DNA from: Gammaproteobacteria bacterium
GTDB taxonomy: Bacteria; Pseudomonadota; Gammaproteobacteria; Pseudomonadales; Pseudohongiellaceae
Reading direction: 5' to 3'
Assembly (NCBI GenBank): GCA_029245905.1
Contig: JAQWOJ010000033.1
Location: 1 to 41,813 of the forward strand
DNA: 41,813 nucleotides
The notes under the pieces are model-generated. The model was not told where the DNA came from, did no database searches, and saw only the letters and a list, made by a program, of their open reading frames with translations. Below, in pieces: positions 22,105 to 30,468 of the stretch (within the stretch, counting starts at the first letter, position 1; the number at the start of each line of letters is the position of its first letter). A program made the translations under genes and the position numbers.

Positions 22105-22276
22105 TTAACATCTTATCGCTCGGATTACTTAATTCTTGATAGCAAAAATAGAAAATTCTTGAGCATTTATTTTTTGCATGCCCTCTTAAACGCTTTCACT
22201 TGGTTGGATATCCATAATTTGAATTACGCTTATTAGACACAAAAATTTCGTATATCTAAGCCAGGAGTAAGCCGCA

Positions 22277-22843
22277 TCAAATCTTAAGTAATTCTTCCGG
22301 CGCTTGGATACTCCTACCGACCTTGAGACAATGTGTTAACCACTCTCCTAAAAAAGCATTCACCCTCATTTTTTCATCTGCGTAATACATATTAGGATTT
22401 TTTACCAAATATCTAGCCTGAGAAACTTTATGTCCCTGGGTCGAAATAACCTCAGCAGAGCTGGCATCGTGGTAAATTCGAACTGTCATAGCAGGATTAG
22501 TTAACAATTTTTTCATTTCTGGTTTTTGAACTATTTCAAGCGTGTTGGTGTATCTAAAACTTTCTAGAATTTCTATTCGCACAGTGACCGGATCATTCGA
22601 CTCCAGAGATTCAGAAATAGCAAATTCTACTTTTAATCCTACCAAATTTTCATTTTGACTGCCGGGAACTCGGTTTAGGCATCTCGTTGCATAAGCACTT
22701 TCTTTACCGCTTTTAACCGGGCTAGATAGTGTCATATCTCTGTATATGGCCAGCTGAGGAATCAGCTTAAGCAATCTAATATAATTCGCATCACATTCTG
22801 CCATTTGTTTGATGAGATCGACACTGTATTTAGATTTAAGCAT
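22277..22843 (-). CDS. yqiB: YqiB family protein (DUF1249)
   Basis: 188 residues, somewhat longer than the E. coli protein of about 140 residues. The family core is clear: CDANYIRLLKLIP near the N-terminus, a long central segment ending FRYTNTLEIVQ, then MTVRIYHDASSAEVIS and VNAFLGEWLTHCL. It is a small soluble cytoplasmic protein without signal or membrane segments and no established function. It is recognised as much by context as by sequence: it lies between nudF and parE, as in E. coli and Pseudomonas. It lies 71 bases downstream of nudF on the same strand. Confidence 0.85.
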   Translation of the reverse strand: MLKSKYSVDLIKQMAECDANYIRLLKLIPQLAIYRDMTLSSPVKSGKESAYATRCLNRVPGSQNENLVGLKVEFAISESLESNDPVTVRIEILESFRYTNTLEIVQKPEMKKLLTNPAMTVRIYHDASSAEVISTQGHKVSQARYLVKNPNMYYADEKMRVNAFLGEWLTHCLKVGRSIQAPEELLKI

Positions 22844-22914
22844 GATTAAAATTTTAATTGGTCGCTTCTGAGGTGAATCAAGCTAATTTTCTTCAAATGG
22901 AAATGTAAAAAATA

Positions 22915-23535
22915 TTAAATCTTATGATTCTTTATAGCACTTTTATTCAACATCAGCCATTGCAGCGCTATAATAGACATAGGATTATTAATACTTCCGC
23001 TTTTAAGACGATATAAAGCATCGCTGTAAGGCAAAGCTATTGAAGCTATATCTTCATGCTCCTCTTTGAGGCCATGAATACCTCCGGCGTTGGTTGTATC
23101 TATCAGACCACAGTAAAGGATCACCTTCTCATTAGTTATGCCTGGGCTATTATAGTATTCACATATCTCAATGAGCTTAAGAACCTTGCATCCTGACTCC
23201 TCTTCTGTTTCTCGGATTGCAACATCAGCAAACTGTTCTTTTTCACCAACCATTCCCGCCACGATTTCAAAAATCCAAGCGCCTTGTGAATCATCCATGA
23301 CCCCGACACGAAATTGTCTGACTAAAACAATCTCTTCTCGTTTAGGATCGAATAATAAGACACCGACAGCCCGTTCGCGGACCAATACCTCCCTACGAAT
23401 TGGCGGACTCCAATCTCCGTTAAACATTCTATGCTTAAGTTTTACTCGATCTACTTTTAGAAAACCGCTATAAACTGATTCTCTGGAAAGGGTCACGACA
23501 TCTGACCCAGTAAATTTATGCTCTGGCTTAAACAT
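22915..23535 (-). CDS. nudF: ADP-ribose pyrophosphatase (Nudix hydrolase)
   Basis: 206 residues. The Nudix box is complete: G-MVGEK-E-QFADVAI-RETEEESG. Family-specific features are WSPPIRREVLVRERAVGVLLFDP, EIVLVRQFRVGV, YYNSPGITNEKVILYCG, DTTNAGGIHGLKEEHEDI and SIIALQWL at the end, closely like E. coli NudF. It hydrolyses ADP-ribose to AMP and ribose-5-phosphate in the cytoplasm. It lies 55 bases after ppiC and upstream of yqiB, parE and parC on one strand, so a long transcript is possible. No strong ribosome binding site is seen. Confidence 0.94.
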   Translation of the reverse strand: MFKPEHKFTGSDVVTLSRESVYSGFLKVDRVKLKHRMFNGDWSPPIRREVLVRERAVGVLLFDPKREEIVLVRQFRVGVMDDSQGAWIFEIVAGMVGEKEQFADVAIRETEEESGCKVLKLIEICEYYNSPGITNEKVILYCGLIDTTNAGGIHGLKEEHEDIASIALPYSDALYRLKSGSINNPMSIIALQWLMLNKSAIKNHKI

Positions 23536-23590
23536 CTAATTTACTTTTTTCAACAATGTCATAGACATGGTCCCCAACGCGCTTTCCAAG

Positions 23591-23869
23591 TTAGTCTCGG
23601 CTCGTAACTTCAAGCAAATGGTAGCCAAATTGGGTTTTTATCGGGCCCTGAAGCGTATTTACTTCAGCGCTAAAAACTACCTCATCAAATTCTTTTACCA
23701 TCATCCCAGGTCCAAATTCACCCAAATCGCCACCTTGAGCCTTCGACGGACAGCTAGAATGAGCTTGCGCGATTTCCGAAAAATCTTCGCCGGCGTTAAT
23801 TCGCTCTCTCAAACTCAAACATTCCTCTTCAGAATTCACCAATATATGACGAGCACTAGCTAAAGACAT
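23591..23869 (-). CDS. ppiC: Parvulin-type peptidyl-prolyl cis-trans isomerase
   Basis: 92 residues, the single-domain parvulin size. ASARHILVNSEEECLSLRERI, SSCPSKAQGGDLGEFGPGMMVKEFDEVVF and GPIKTQFGYHLLEVTSR reproduce E. coli PpiC almost motif for motif. There is no signal peptide, so it is cytoplasmic. AAGGAGA nine bases upstream supports the start. It is the first gene of the nudF-yqiB-parE-parC strand and is divergent from the DUF2889 gene. Confidence 0.95.
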   Translation of the reverse strand: MSLASARHILVNSEEECLSLRERINAGEDFSEIAQAHSSCPSKAQGGDLGEFGPGMMVKEFDEVVFSAEVNTLQGPIKTQFGYHLLEVTSRD

Positions 23870-23946
23870 GCAAATTTCTCCTTTTTTTTGAACGCTTATT
23901 ATGCCCGAAGCTGTAGGCTAGGGCACACAATTAATTGGAGTTACGT

Positions 23947-23952
23947 TATAAT
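23947..23952 (+). promoter_or_regulatory. Candidate -10 element for the DUF2889 gene
   Basis: A perfect TATAAT 41 bases upstream of the ATG at 23994. No convincing -35 at the usual distance, so this is a weak call. Confidence 0.3.
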
Positions 23953-23993
23953 AAGGCTGGTTTAAGCAGTTTGTGAACTAAATGGGTTTAACT

Positions 23994-24551
23994 ATGGCGT
24001 TGCCAGAATCACAAGATAGGAAACTCGCTCACACTAGAGCGATAGATTATAGAGGATATGAAAGAGAAGACGGCTTATGGGATATTGAAGCCCACATGAC
24101 CGATACGAAAACCTATATATTTAAAAACAACTGGCGAGGAGAAATACAGGCCGGAGAACCATTGCACGAGATGCTCTTACGACTAACTATAGATGATAAT
24201 TTCGTTATTAAAGATATTATAGCGTCCACAGAACACAGCCCCTTCGAGATGTGCCCAGATATTGCTCCTTCTTATAAGTGCTTGGTCGGCATACAAATGG
24301 GGCCCGGTTGGCGTAGGGCCATCAGGCTAAAGGTTGGCGGTATCCGTGGATGCACGCATCTGACAGAATTATTATTTCCGATGGCTACAGTAGCAATGCA
24401 AACAATTTGGCCGCTGAGCAAAAAGAATAGAAATAATTTAGAACAAGAACCGAAAAAAAGACCTACTATCCTAGACACCTGCCATGCATGGTCTAGCGAT
24501 TCATCGGTAGTTAAGGAAAATGCTCCTAAATTTTATAGTGGAAAAGATTAA
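23994..24551 (+). CDS. DUF2889 domain protein
   Basis: 185 residues from the ATG at 23994, preferred over an in-frame ATG at 23982 because DUF2889 proteins usually begin with a short M-x-L-P segment as here (MALPES). The domain is clear: HTRAIDYRGYEREDGLWDIEAHMTDTKTY, FVIKDIIASTEHSPFEMCPDI, GPGWRRAIRLKVGGIRGCTHLTELL, TVAMQTIW. It is a soluble protein with conserved Cys and His residues and no known function; the GCTHL motif could bind a metal, which is an inference. It is divergent from ppiC. Its last four bases overlap the 3' end of the convergent pdsS gene. Confidence 0.85.
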   Translation: MALPESQDRKLAHTRAIDYRGYEREDGLWDIEAHMTDTKTYIFKNNWRGEIQAGEPLHEMLLRLTIDDNFVIKDIIASTEHSPFEMCPDIAPSYKCLVGIQMGPGWRRAIRLKVGGIRGCTHLTELLFPMATVAMQTIWPLSKKNRNNLEQEPKKRPTILDTCHAWSSDSSVVKENAPKFYSGKD

Positions 24552-26731
24552 TTGTAGTACAAAGGCATCACTACAGTGATAGTTACTCCCTCTCGATCTT
24601 TTCTGTTATCTGCTCGAATCTGACCTCCATGGAAATCAGTTATTAATCGAGCTATATGCAAACCCATACCAAGATGAGGTTGTTTTTGTTTTTCTTGCGG
24701 CCTCACCGATATCATAGAATCAAAAATTCTTTGTTTCATTTCCTCCGGTAAAAATGGGCCAGAATTAGAAATCTTCAAAACCGCATGATCCCGAAGTGCC
24801 TGACAATAAACTATAATCGGCTGACCTATACTAGAAAATTCCACTGCATTCGCAACCAGTTTATCTAGAAGTTGTGCGATATATTCTGGAACCCCATTGA
24901 GGTAAATAGGATAACTTGGAAAATCTACCTCGAAGCAAGACTCTGGATAAACTAATTTATATCCTTCCACACAGCCATTCACTACTTTATTTAATTCGAT
25001 TTTCTCTTTTTCCGAAGTTTGCAACATCTGCTCTAAACGTGTCGCTTCACTCATATTTGTTAATATAAGGTTTAACCGGCCAATACCTTCTTCAGCTCTC
25101 TCAAGATAAACGGTCGATTCTTTACCGTTATCTTGCATACTTAAATTTTCTAGAGAAGAGCGAACAACCGTTACAGGGGTTCGTAGCTCATGGGAAAGCC
25201 GAGACGACATATTTTCTAGATAATTCGTATACTGAGTAAGACGCTCAACAATACTAGAAAAACTTCGAGATAAATCACCAATTTCATCCCCGCTGCGCGA
25301 GGGAACTATTGTATTTTGAACTCTTCCAACATCATCAATAATGCTCTCTGCTTGATTTCGAAGAAATCTAATTCTCGAAGAAATCCTTGATGCAAAGAGG
25401 AATAATCCCAATGCAACTATCAACATAACCGCGAGCATCGTATTAAATAATTGTTCCAGGGCTTGGTTTCGAAACGTTCTTAACCCATTCATATTTTGAT
25501 CGACTACAACAGCTCCCATTACTTCTCCTTCAGCTAAAATGGGGTGCGCGGCCTCCAGAATTCTGGTTTTAGTGTCTGCCAATGTTCTGAACTGGGTCAA
25601 CGGTTCCCCTTGCAAGGCAGAATTAATGTGGGCTCCCTCTCGAGTTACATCAGAATAAAGTTCGTCTATAAAATCGCTGCTTGGCTTACTAAGGATTTGA
25701 GAGTAAAGAGGATCTAAAATTCCCCTCTGTATATATAGCCAATATTTGTTTTCTGGAATTTCTGACAGGCCTCGCGCCAACTCTAAGCCAGTTGCTGATT
25801 GAATATCACCGACGGTAAGCAATACACGACCACTCAGATCGACAACCTGTATTCGCGAATTATTGTGATTCATCCCGGCAACTATGCGATCGATTTCTGG
25901 AGTTGGAAGCCGCAATGACCCCAAGCTCTCAGCGTCGGGAATTCTATAAGTTGATACTGCTGTGGTTATAGAACGCTCATCAGTATCATCGACATCGAAA
26001 ATCGCAAAGCCCAACCTATCACCCAACATTTGCATAGGTATCTGCAACTCAACCTCATAACCGGCATCAACCTCGTACCATTGACCAGTAATTCGTTGTT
26101 CATAGGAGGGATTTGAGTAATCATCGTCAACTTGAAAAGGATAAATTGGCTCCGGGCCATAAGGAGCGATAACGTAGTTAGAGATATTCGTTCCGTTTTT
26201 AGACAGCATAGTGATCTGTAGAAAATCGCTACGAAATAAGCTTAATGCCTCTTTGTTGCGATAAACCAAACTATCGTCTTCCACTTTAAAATACGCATAT
26301 AAGGAGCCGTCATACTCGCCCACCATATTTTGGAATCTTATTGAATCGTCGTTTCCATAATAGCGTGCTGGATTCAGCGGGGTCCGCAAGTAATTCCTAT
26401 AATCGAAACTTACCTCATATTTTTGATAATCCCCCCAATCAATCAACGAACCATCATCGAGCGCCAACGGTGAAAAAATAGGGTAAACATATAGATCCTC
26501 GGATCTTCTCGCTGGACTGTAACTACCCTCATTAAATAATTCAGGGCGTTCATTTAATGCGGTAGCAAGAGCTTGCGCCGTCCCCAAAACGGTTTGCTCT
26601 TGGCCTCTTTGTAAGTATTCTTCCATCTCCAAAATGTACTGATACCCAAGCAGAGGAATAACAAGCAAGAAACTGGAAAGAAAAACCAGCTTGAAACGAA
26701 TCCCAAAAACATTTTTCAGTACTTGTTTCAT
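24548..26731 (-). CDS. pdsS: Sensor histidine kinase of the proteobacterial dedicated sortase system
   Basis: 727 residues. The start at 26731 overlaps the pdsR stop in ATGA, so the pair is coupled; the frame runs further but into pdsR. TM1 is at 13-31, followed by a helix rich in Glu and Gln. A large periplasmic domain from about 80 to 270 starts LYVYPIFSPLALDDGSLIDWGDY, a CBM9/DOMON-like beta-sandwich pattern. TM2 (about 430-448), HAMP and the H-box LSHELRTP with His514 follow, then the N-box DKLVANAVEFS and G-box LGMGLHIARLITDFHGG. The N-terminal architecture matches PdsS from marine gammaproteobacteria. The ligand is unknown; a sugar or cell-envelope signal is inferred from the fold. Confidence 0.82.
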   Translation of the reverse strand: MKQVLKNVFGIRFKLVFLSSFLLVIPLLGYQYILEMEEYLQRGQEQTVLGTAQALATALNERPELFNEGSYSPARRSEDLYVYPIFSPLALDDGSLIDWGDYQKYEVSFDYRNYLRTPLNPARYYGNDDSIRFQNMVGEYDGSLYAYFKVEDDSLVYRNKEALSLFRSDFLQITMLSKNGTNISNYVIAPYGPEPIYPFQVDDDYSNPSYEQRITGQWYEVDAGYEVELQIPMQMLGDRLGFAIFDVDDTDERSITTAVSTYRIPDAESLGSLRLPTPEIDRIVAGMNHNNSRIQVVDLSGRVLLTVGDIQSATGLELARGLSEIPENKYWLYIQRGILDPLYSQILSKPSSDFIDELYSDVTREGAHINSALQGEPLTQFRTLADTKTRILEAAHPILAEGEVMGAVVVDQNMNGLRTFRNQALEQLFNTMLAVMLIVALGLFLFASRISSRIRFLRNQAESIIDDVGRVQNTIVPSRSGDEIGDLSRSFSSIVERLTQYTNYLENMSSRLSHELRTPVTVVRSSLENLSMQDNGKESTVYLERAEEGIGRLNLILTNMSEATRLEQMLQTSEKEKIELNKVVNGCVEGYKLVYPESCFEVDFPSYPIYLNGVPEYIAQLLDKLVANAVEFSSIGQPIIVYCQALRDHAVLKISNSGPFLPEEMKQRIFDSMISVRPQEKQKQPHLGMGLHIARLITDFHGGQIRADNRKDREGVTITVVMPLYYN

Positions 26732-27435
26732 TCTCTCATCACAGGTTCTATATTCCAACGGTAGCCCATTCCATACACCGTTTCTATGCAATCAAAGTCG
26801 TGGTCAACCAGTATGAATTTTTTTCGAATTCGCTTGATATGTGATGTAATGGTACTCCCGTCCACGAAAATTTTTGATTCTTGCATTAGTACTTGCCTGC
26901 TTTTAACATGACCAACAAATTTCACCAATGCATACACCATCCAAAACTCCGTTACTGTCAAAGGGATCGCAAAATTTTTCCAATGAACTGCAAGCCTTCC
27001 TAGATCGAGTAATAACTCTCCCCGCTCTATGAGGTTTTCAGGTGCGGGAGGCTGATCAATAACGTCCAATCGCCTAAAAAGTGCAGCGATCCGCGCTGTG
27101 AGATGAGGCAAACTAATATCTTTAGTAAGATAATCATCTGCCCCCATACGTAATCCACTTACGGTGTCGAAATCATTATCTCGCGCTGTAAGAAATATAA
27201 TGGGCAGCGTCTCAGAAAGAGACCTAAGCGTCTGACAAAGCGCGAAACCCCCATCAATCTCGTTTTCTAACCCTATGTCTATAATTGCTAAATTTGGCAA
27301 GCGAATATCAAATGCCGACATCGCTTCTTTCCGATTTGAATAAGTCTGAACGTCGTATCCTTGCTTACGAAGCACATCGGCATAGTTCTCTCGAATAGCC
27401 ATCTCATCTTCAACAATCGCAATTCTTTTGCTCAT
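26728..27435 (-). CDS. pdsR: OmpR-family response regulator of the dedicated sortase system
   Basis: 235 residues. The receiver domain has the acidic pair Glu9-Asp10 in IAIVEDE, phosphoacceptor Asp53 in LAIIDIGL, and the signature GFALCQTLRSLSETLPIIFLTARD, then GLRMGADDYLTKDISLPHLTARIAALFRR. That set is characteristic of PdsR. A C-terminal winged helix (LTVTEFWMVYALV, SHIKRIRKKF, ETVYGMGYRW) binds DNA. It is the first gene of a two-gene operon with pdsS and is divergent from pdsO. A direct-repeat element in the shared intergenic region is a plausible target. Confidence 0.86.
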   Translation of the reverse strand: MSKRIAIVEDEMAIRENYADVLRKQGYDVQTYSNRKEAMSAFDIRLPNLAIIDIGLENEIDGGFALCQTLRSLSETLPIIFLTARDNDFDTVSGLRMGADDYLTKDISLPHLTARIAALFRRLDVIDQPPAPENLIERGELLLDLGRLAVHWKNFAIPLTVTEFWMVYALVKFVGHVKSRQVLMQESKIFVDGSTITSHIKRIRKKFILVDHDFDCIETVYGMGYRWNIEPVMRE

Positions 27436-27480
27436 TATTCAGATCCGTTAGGACTAAGTCGCGCGGGGCCGACTTAAATT

Positions 27481-27489
27481 TTTATACCA
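27481..27489 (-). promoter_or_regulatory. Extended -10 promoter for pdsRS
   Basis: Read on the minus strand this is TGGTATAAA, an extended -10 (TGnTATAAA). The predicted start near 27474 gives a leader of about 40 bases before the pdsR ATG at 27435. Confidence 0.45.
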
Positions 27490-27558
27490 TTGGAGGTCTC
27501 AATAAAACTATACCTTATTTGGACAACCATATAGAAATTAATAGCTATCTTTGTCGGA

Positions 27559-27577
27559 ATTGCCATCATTTTGCCAT
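27559..27577. promoter_or_regulatory. Tandem direct repeat, candidate PdsR binding site
   Basis: TTGCCATC occurs at 27559-27566 and again at 27570-27577, an exact 8-bp repeat with an 11-base period. Such one-turn tandem repeats are the usual sites for OmpR/PhoB-type winged-helix dimers. The element lies 124 bases upstream of pdsR and 150 bases upstream of pdsO, so it could serve either or both. The rest of this 292-base gap has no gene. Confidence 0.5.
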
Positions 27578-27727
27578 CTTTGATCACCGAATGACCCGAA
27601 AATACACTTTGTCTAGAAAGAAATAACTAGTTAAATAAACATTCACAACTAACCGAAGTTCGCTTATCCATTTTGGCACTTACTTGGAATCCAACCGACA
27701 ATATTTTATTTCAGAAAAGGTACTGAC

Positions 27728-28507
27728 ATGAGAAATCATCTATGCGGAGCACTATCTATTTTTTTGATTTGCACTGGCGTTAGAGCAGAAAGTGTAACTG
27801 AAACTCAATATGCTCAAGCGTCACTATATGAAACTACTGGATTATTAGGTGGTATTTTTATTGGAGGAATAACAGGAGGGCCGCCTGGGGCAATTATTGC
27901 AAGCGGCATCGGAGCGCTGCTTGGTGAAAACTGGAACGAGTATAAAGAATCTAAGAGCAAACTAGAGGTGGCATTAAACGATGCCAACAACCTTATTTCT
28001 GAGAAGAACAATACACTAGCGCTCTTACAGAAACAATATGACCTAACTCAAGTTGAAATAAATCTGCTCAAAAGTTCGCCGCCTTCTACCCTCCCTACAT
28101 ATCAGAACGTTAGTTCTAATTTAAAATGTTGCGAGAATATCGTAACTTCTATTTATTTTCGATCGGGTCAAAGTAATATCGAGCCGCACTATGAAGAGCA
28201 ATTAATTAGCATGGTCGATCTAATAAAGAAGATAGATAATCTTAAAATCGAAATCACAGGTTTCGCAGATAGAAACGGAGATGATAGGGAAAATCTCGAT
28301 TTATCAAATCGAAGAACAAATTCAGTTAAGTCTTTTTTTAACGAAAGAGGAGTCGAACACAATATTATTACAACGCTCGCTTTCGGAGAAACACAGCCAC
28401 TGAAAGTTAACCAAACTGCCGAGTCAGACTTCTTTGACCGCCGAGTTGTTGTCAGATTTCTTAGCAATAATCGGTCGATGTTGACTCGACTACCAGATGC
28501 TAAATAA
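27728..28507 (+). CDS. pdsO: OmpA-family protein of the dedicated sortase system, glycine-zipper type
   Basis: 259 residues. The signal peptide is cleaved after VRA (residue 20). Residues 34-66 form a glycine-zipper segment (GLLGGIFIGGITGGPPGA, then IGALLG), which can insert in membranes. A charged coiled coil of about 40 residues follows (74-115). A C-terminal OmpA peptidoglycan-binding domain (about 135-250) has FRSGQSNIEPHYEEQL and GFADRNGDDRENLDLSNRRTNSV, keeping the Asp and Arg that hold diaminopimelate. This zipper, coil and OmpA order and the adjacent pdsRS identify PdsO. A double Cys (KCCEN, about 133-134) precedes the OmpA part. The usual partners, a sortase and a vWA-type sortase target, are not in this locus. 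Confidence 0.8.
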   Translation: MRNHLCGALSIFLICTGVRAESVTETQYAQASLYETTGLLGGIFIGGITGGPPGAIIASGIGALLGENWNEYKESKSKLEVALNDANNLISEKNNTLALLQKQYDLTQVEINLLKSSPPSTLPTYQNVSSNLKCCENIVTSIYFRSGQSNIEPHYEEQLISMVDLIKKIDNLKIEITGFADRNGDDRENLDLSNRRTNSVKSFFNERGVEHNIITTLAFGETQPLKVNQTAESDFFDRRVVVRFLSNNRSMLTRLPDAK

Positions 28508-28526
28508 TAGAAGAGGCGGAAATTAT

Positions 28527-29186
28527 ATGAGAGACATTAAGCTTGTAATCGGCGATAAAAATTATTCCTCTTGGTCAATTTGCCCTTGGCTCATGCTAAA
28601 AATGTTTAACATAGATTTTGAGGAAATAAGCATTAAGCTTTTTCAAGGCAATACCGCAGAGAAACTTGGACCTTACTCTCCCTCTCTAAAGGTACCCGTG
28701 ATGCTGCACGGAGATACCACCGTTTGGGATTCTCTGGCGATCTGCGAGTTTATCTCGGAAACCTTTTTAAGGGGGGCTGGATGGCCATCAAAACAGAAGA
28801 GCAAGGCCAATGCGAGATCAATCGCTGCTGAAGTGCACTCGGGTTTCCCAACTCTCAAAAAAGAGTGGCCCATGAATTGTGCAACGAATCGGAACCTCGT
28901 GCCTTCGGAAGCGCTCCAGGAGGAGATAGCTCGAATAGACGCTATTTGGGGCAATTATCGACAACGATTTGGCGAAGAAGGCCCATATTTATTTGGGAGA
29001 TTCTCGGTTGTCGATTCTATGTTTGCAGCAACTGCTATTAGTTTTGAATCTTACGGCGCAGAACTTAGCAAACGTGCAGGCGCCTATATGGAAACTCTTT
29101 TACACAATTCCTTTGTTAAGGATTGGAAAGAGCTAGGTCGCAAAGAAAAAGGACATTTATCCATCGCGTATGCGGAAAGCGCATAG
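28527..29186 (+). CDS. Glutathione S-transferase family protein
   Basis: 219 residues from the ATG at 28527; the frame extends back to 28497 inside pdsO but that part is not conserved. The N-terminal thioredoxin-like domain begins KLVIGDKNYSSWSICPWLMLKMFNIDFEEI, with the SSWS motif where GSTs place the catalytic Ser or Cys, and has the cis-Pro and Ser segments SLKVPVMLHGD and VWDSLAICEF. The helical domain contains ARSIAAEVHSGFPTLKKEWPMNC. It should be cytoplasmic and glutathione-using; substrate unknown. It follows pdsO by 19 bases and could be co-transcribed, though a shared function is not evident. Confidence 0.9.
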   Translation: MRDIKLVIGDKNYSSWSICPWLMLKMFNIDFEEISIKLFQGNTAEKLGPYSPSLKVPVMLHGDTTVWDSLAICEFISETFLRGAGWPSKQKSKANARSIAAEVHSGFPTLKKEWPMNCATNRNLVPSEALQEEIARIDAIWGNYRQRFGEEGPYLFGRFSVVDSMFAATAISFESYGAELSKRAGAYMETLLHNSFVKDWKELGRKEKGHLSIAYAESA

Positions 29187-29240
29187 TAATACTTTAGATT
29201 TTTGCAGTGGAGTAAAGCAATTTTAAATGCAAGGAGAATT

Positions 29241-29327
29241 ATGTCGAACGAAATTCATTCAGCCCAAATTGTCTCTCTAGCGATTATACAGTACGCTTCC
29301 AACCTTGGCTGCCATTTCCATTATTGA
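29241..29327 (+). CDS. Possible 28-residue small protein or 5' gene remnant
   Basis: An ATG at 29241 follows a strong AAGGAG site (29231-29236, four bases spacing) and opens a 28-codon frame, MSNEIHSAQIVSLA..., ending at a TGA at 29325-29327. The last half lies over the 3' end of the opposite-strand DAHP synthase gene. The site quality is better than for many genes here. Possibilities are a genuine small protein, or the start of a gene whose remainder was lost when the aroF-side sequence joined. I do not recognise the peptide. Confidence 0.3.
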   Translation: MSNEIHSAQIVSLAIIQYASNLGCHFHY

Positions 29328-30341
29328 ACGCTCAGTAATTTCCCAATCCATACAGGCATCAGTTACCGATACTCCATATGCTAAATCATCCAGATTTTCG
29401 GGGATAACCTGATTTCCCGAGTTAATAAAACTCTCTAACATTACTCCAATAATTGATTTATTACCTTCTATAATCTGTCGAGTTATATCTTTTAATACCA
29501 ACGGTTGTAGATCCGGATCTTTACTCGAATTAGCATGGCTACAATCTATCATGATATTACTGCTTACTCCTCCGCCTTCAAGCGCGTTCTCACACTGCTT
29601 TACATTGACAGAATCATAGTTCGGCCCTTTACTGCCGCCTCGTAAAACAACGTGGGCATATGGATTACCCCTAGTCGTAACGACAGAGACTTGACCTTGC
29701 GTATTAATGCCAAGAAATCTGTGCGGGCTAGATACAGATTGCATAGCATTAACCGCCACCGTGAGACCTCCATCCGTCCCATTTTTGAAACCCACTGCAG
29801 AAGATAATCCAGAAGACATTTCGCGATGGGTCTGCGATTCAGTGGTTCTTGCACCAATTGCTGACCAAGAAATCAAATCTTGAATATATTGAGGAGAAAT
29901 AGGATCAAGAGCTTCTGTTGAAGTTGGCAAACCAATGTTAATTATATCTAATAGCAATTTTCTGCCTATACGGAGCCCTTCTTCAATTTTAAAAGAATCA
30001 TCTAAATAAGGATCATTTATAAGCCCTTTCCATCCGATTGAAGTGCGTGGCTTTTCGAAGTAAACACGCATGACTAAGAACAGGCTATCTCTTACTCTAT
30101 CAGAAAGTATCTTGAGGCGATTGGCGTATTCGATAGCTGCATCAGGATCATGGATAGAGCAAGGACCAACTACCACAAAAAGCCGCGGGTCCTTCCGATC
30201 TAGAATTGAAAATATTGTATTTCTAGAGCTCTGAACGGATTCAAGTGCCGATCCCACTAGGGGCATATCGTCCTTCAAGTCTTGAGGCGTAACTAATGCG
30301 TCGTTGGCCTCTATGTTAAGATTATCAATTATTTCTGCCAT
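29277..30341 (-). CDS. aroF: 3-deoxy-7-phosphoheptulonate synthase (type I DAHP synthase)
   Basis: 354 residues, the standard AroF/G/H size. Motifs: VVVGPCSIHDPDAAIEYANRL, MRVYFEKPRTSIGWKGLINDP, SDLISWSAIGARTTESQTHRE-type region, GFKNGTDGGL, GGSKGPNYD, MIDCSHANSSKD and the C-terminal YGVSVTDACMDWE. It condenses phosphoenolpyruvate with erythrose-4-phosphate, the first step to aromatic amino acids. Which amino acid inhibits it (Tyr, Phe or Trp form) cannot be read safely, so the symbol is nominal. It is monocistronic and divergent from the M14 carboxypeptidase, with 127 bases between starts. Confidence 0.96.
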   Translation of the reverse strand: MAEIIDNLNIEANDALVTPQDLKDDMPLVGSALESVQSSRNTIFSILDRKDPRLFVVVGPCSIHDPDAAIEYANRLKILSDRVRDSLFLVMRVYFEKPRTSIGWKGLINDPYLDDSFKIEEGLRIGRKLLLDIINIGLPTSTEALDPISPQYIQDLISWSAIGARTTESQTHREMSSGLSSAVGFKNGTDGGLTVAVNAMQSVSSPHRFLGINTQGQVSVVTTRGNPYAHVVLRGGSKGPNYDSVNVKQCENALEGGGVSSNIMIDCSHANSSKDPDLQPLVLKDITRQIIEGNKSIIGVMLESFINSGNQVIPENLDDLAYGVSVTDACMDWEITERSIMEMAAKVGSVLYNR

Positions 30342-30468
30342 CGTATTCTGCTTTTTAGCTCTAAATTTCAGCGCCAGCGTTAAAAACGCACTAATAATAG
30401 CAAATTGTCTTAGCCAAAGTCATACTACGCTTAAATTTAATGATTCACTCTTTTATGTTGGGGTTGTT

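Noticed and set aside
30304..30468. Hydrophobic N-terminal extension (apparent signal peptide) of the M14 carboxypeptidase
   Set aside because: It overlaps the start of aroF on the other strand, and the family begins with the beta-sandwich at 30469; the apparent signal peptide is complement of the aroF start region.
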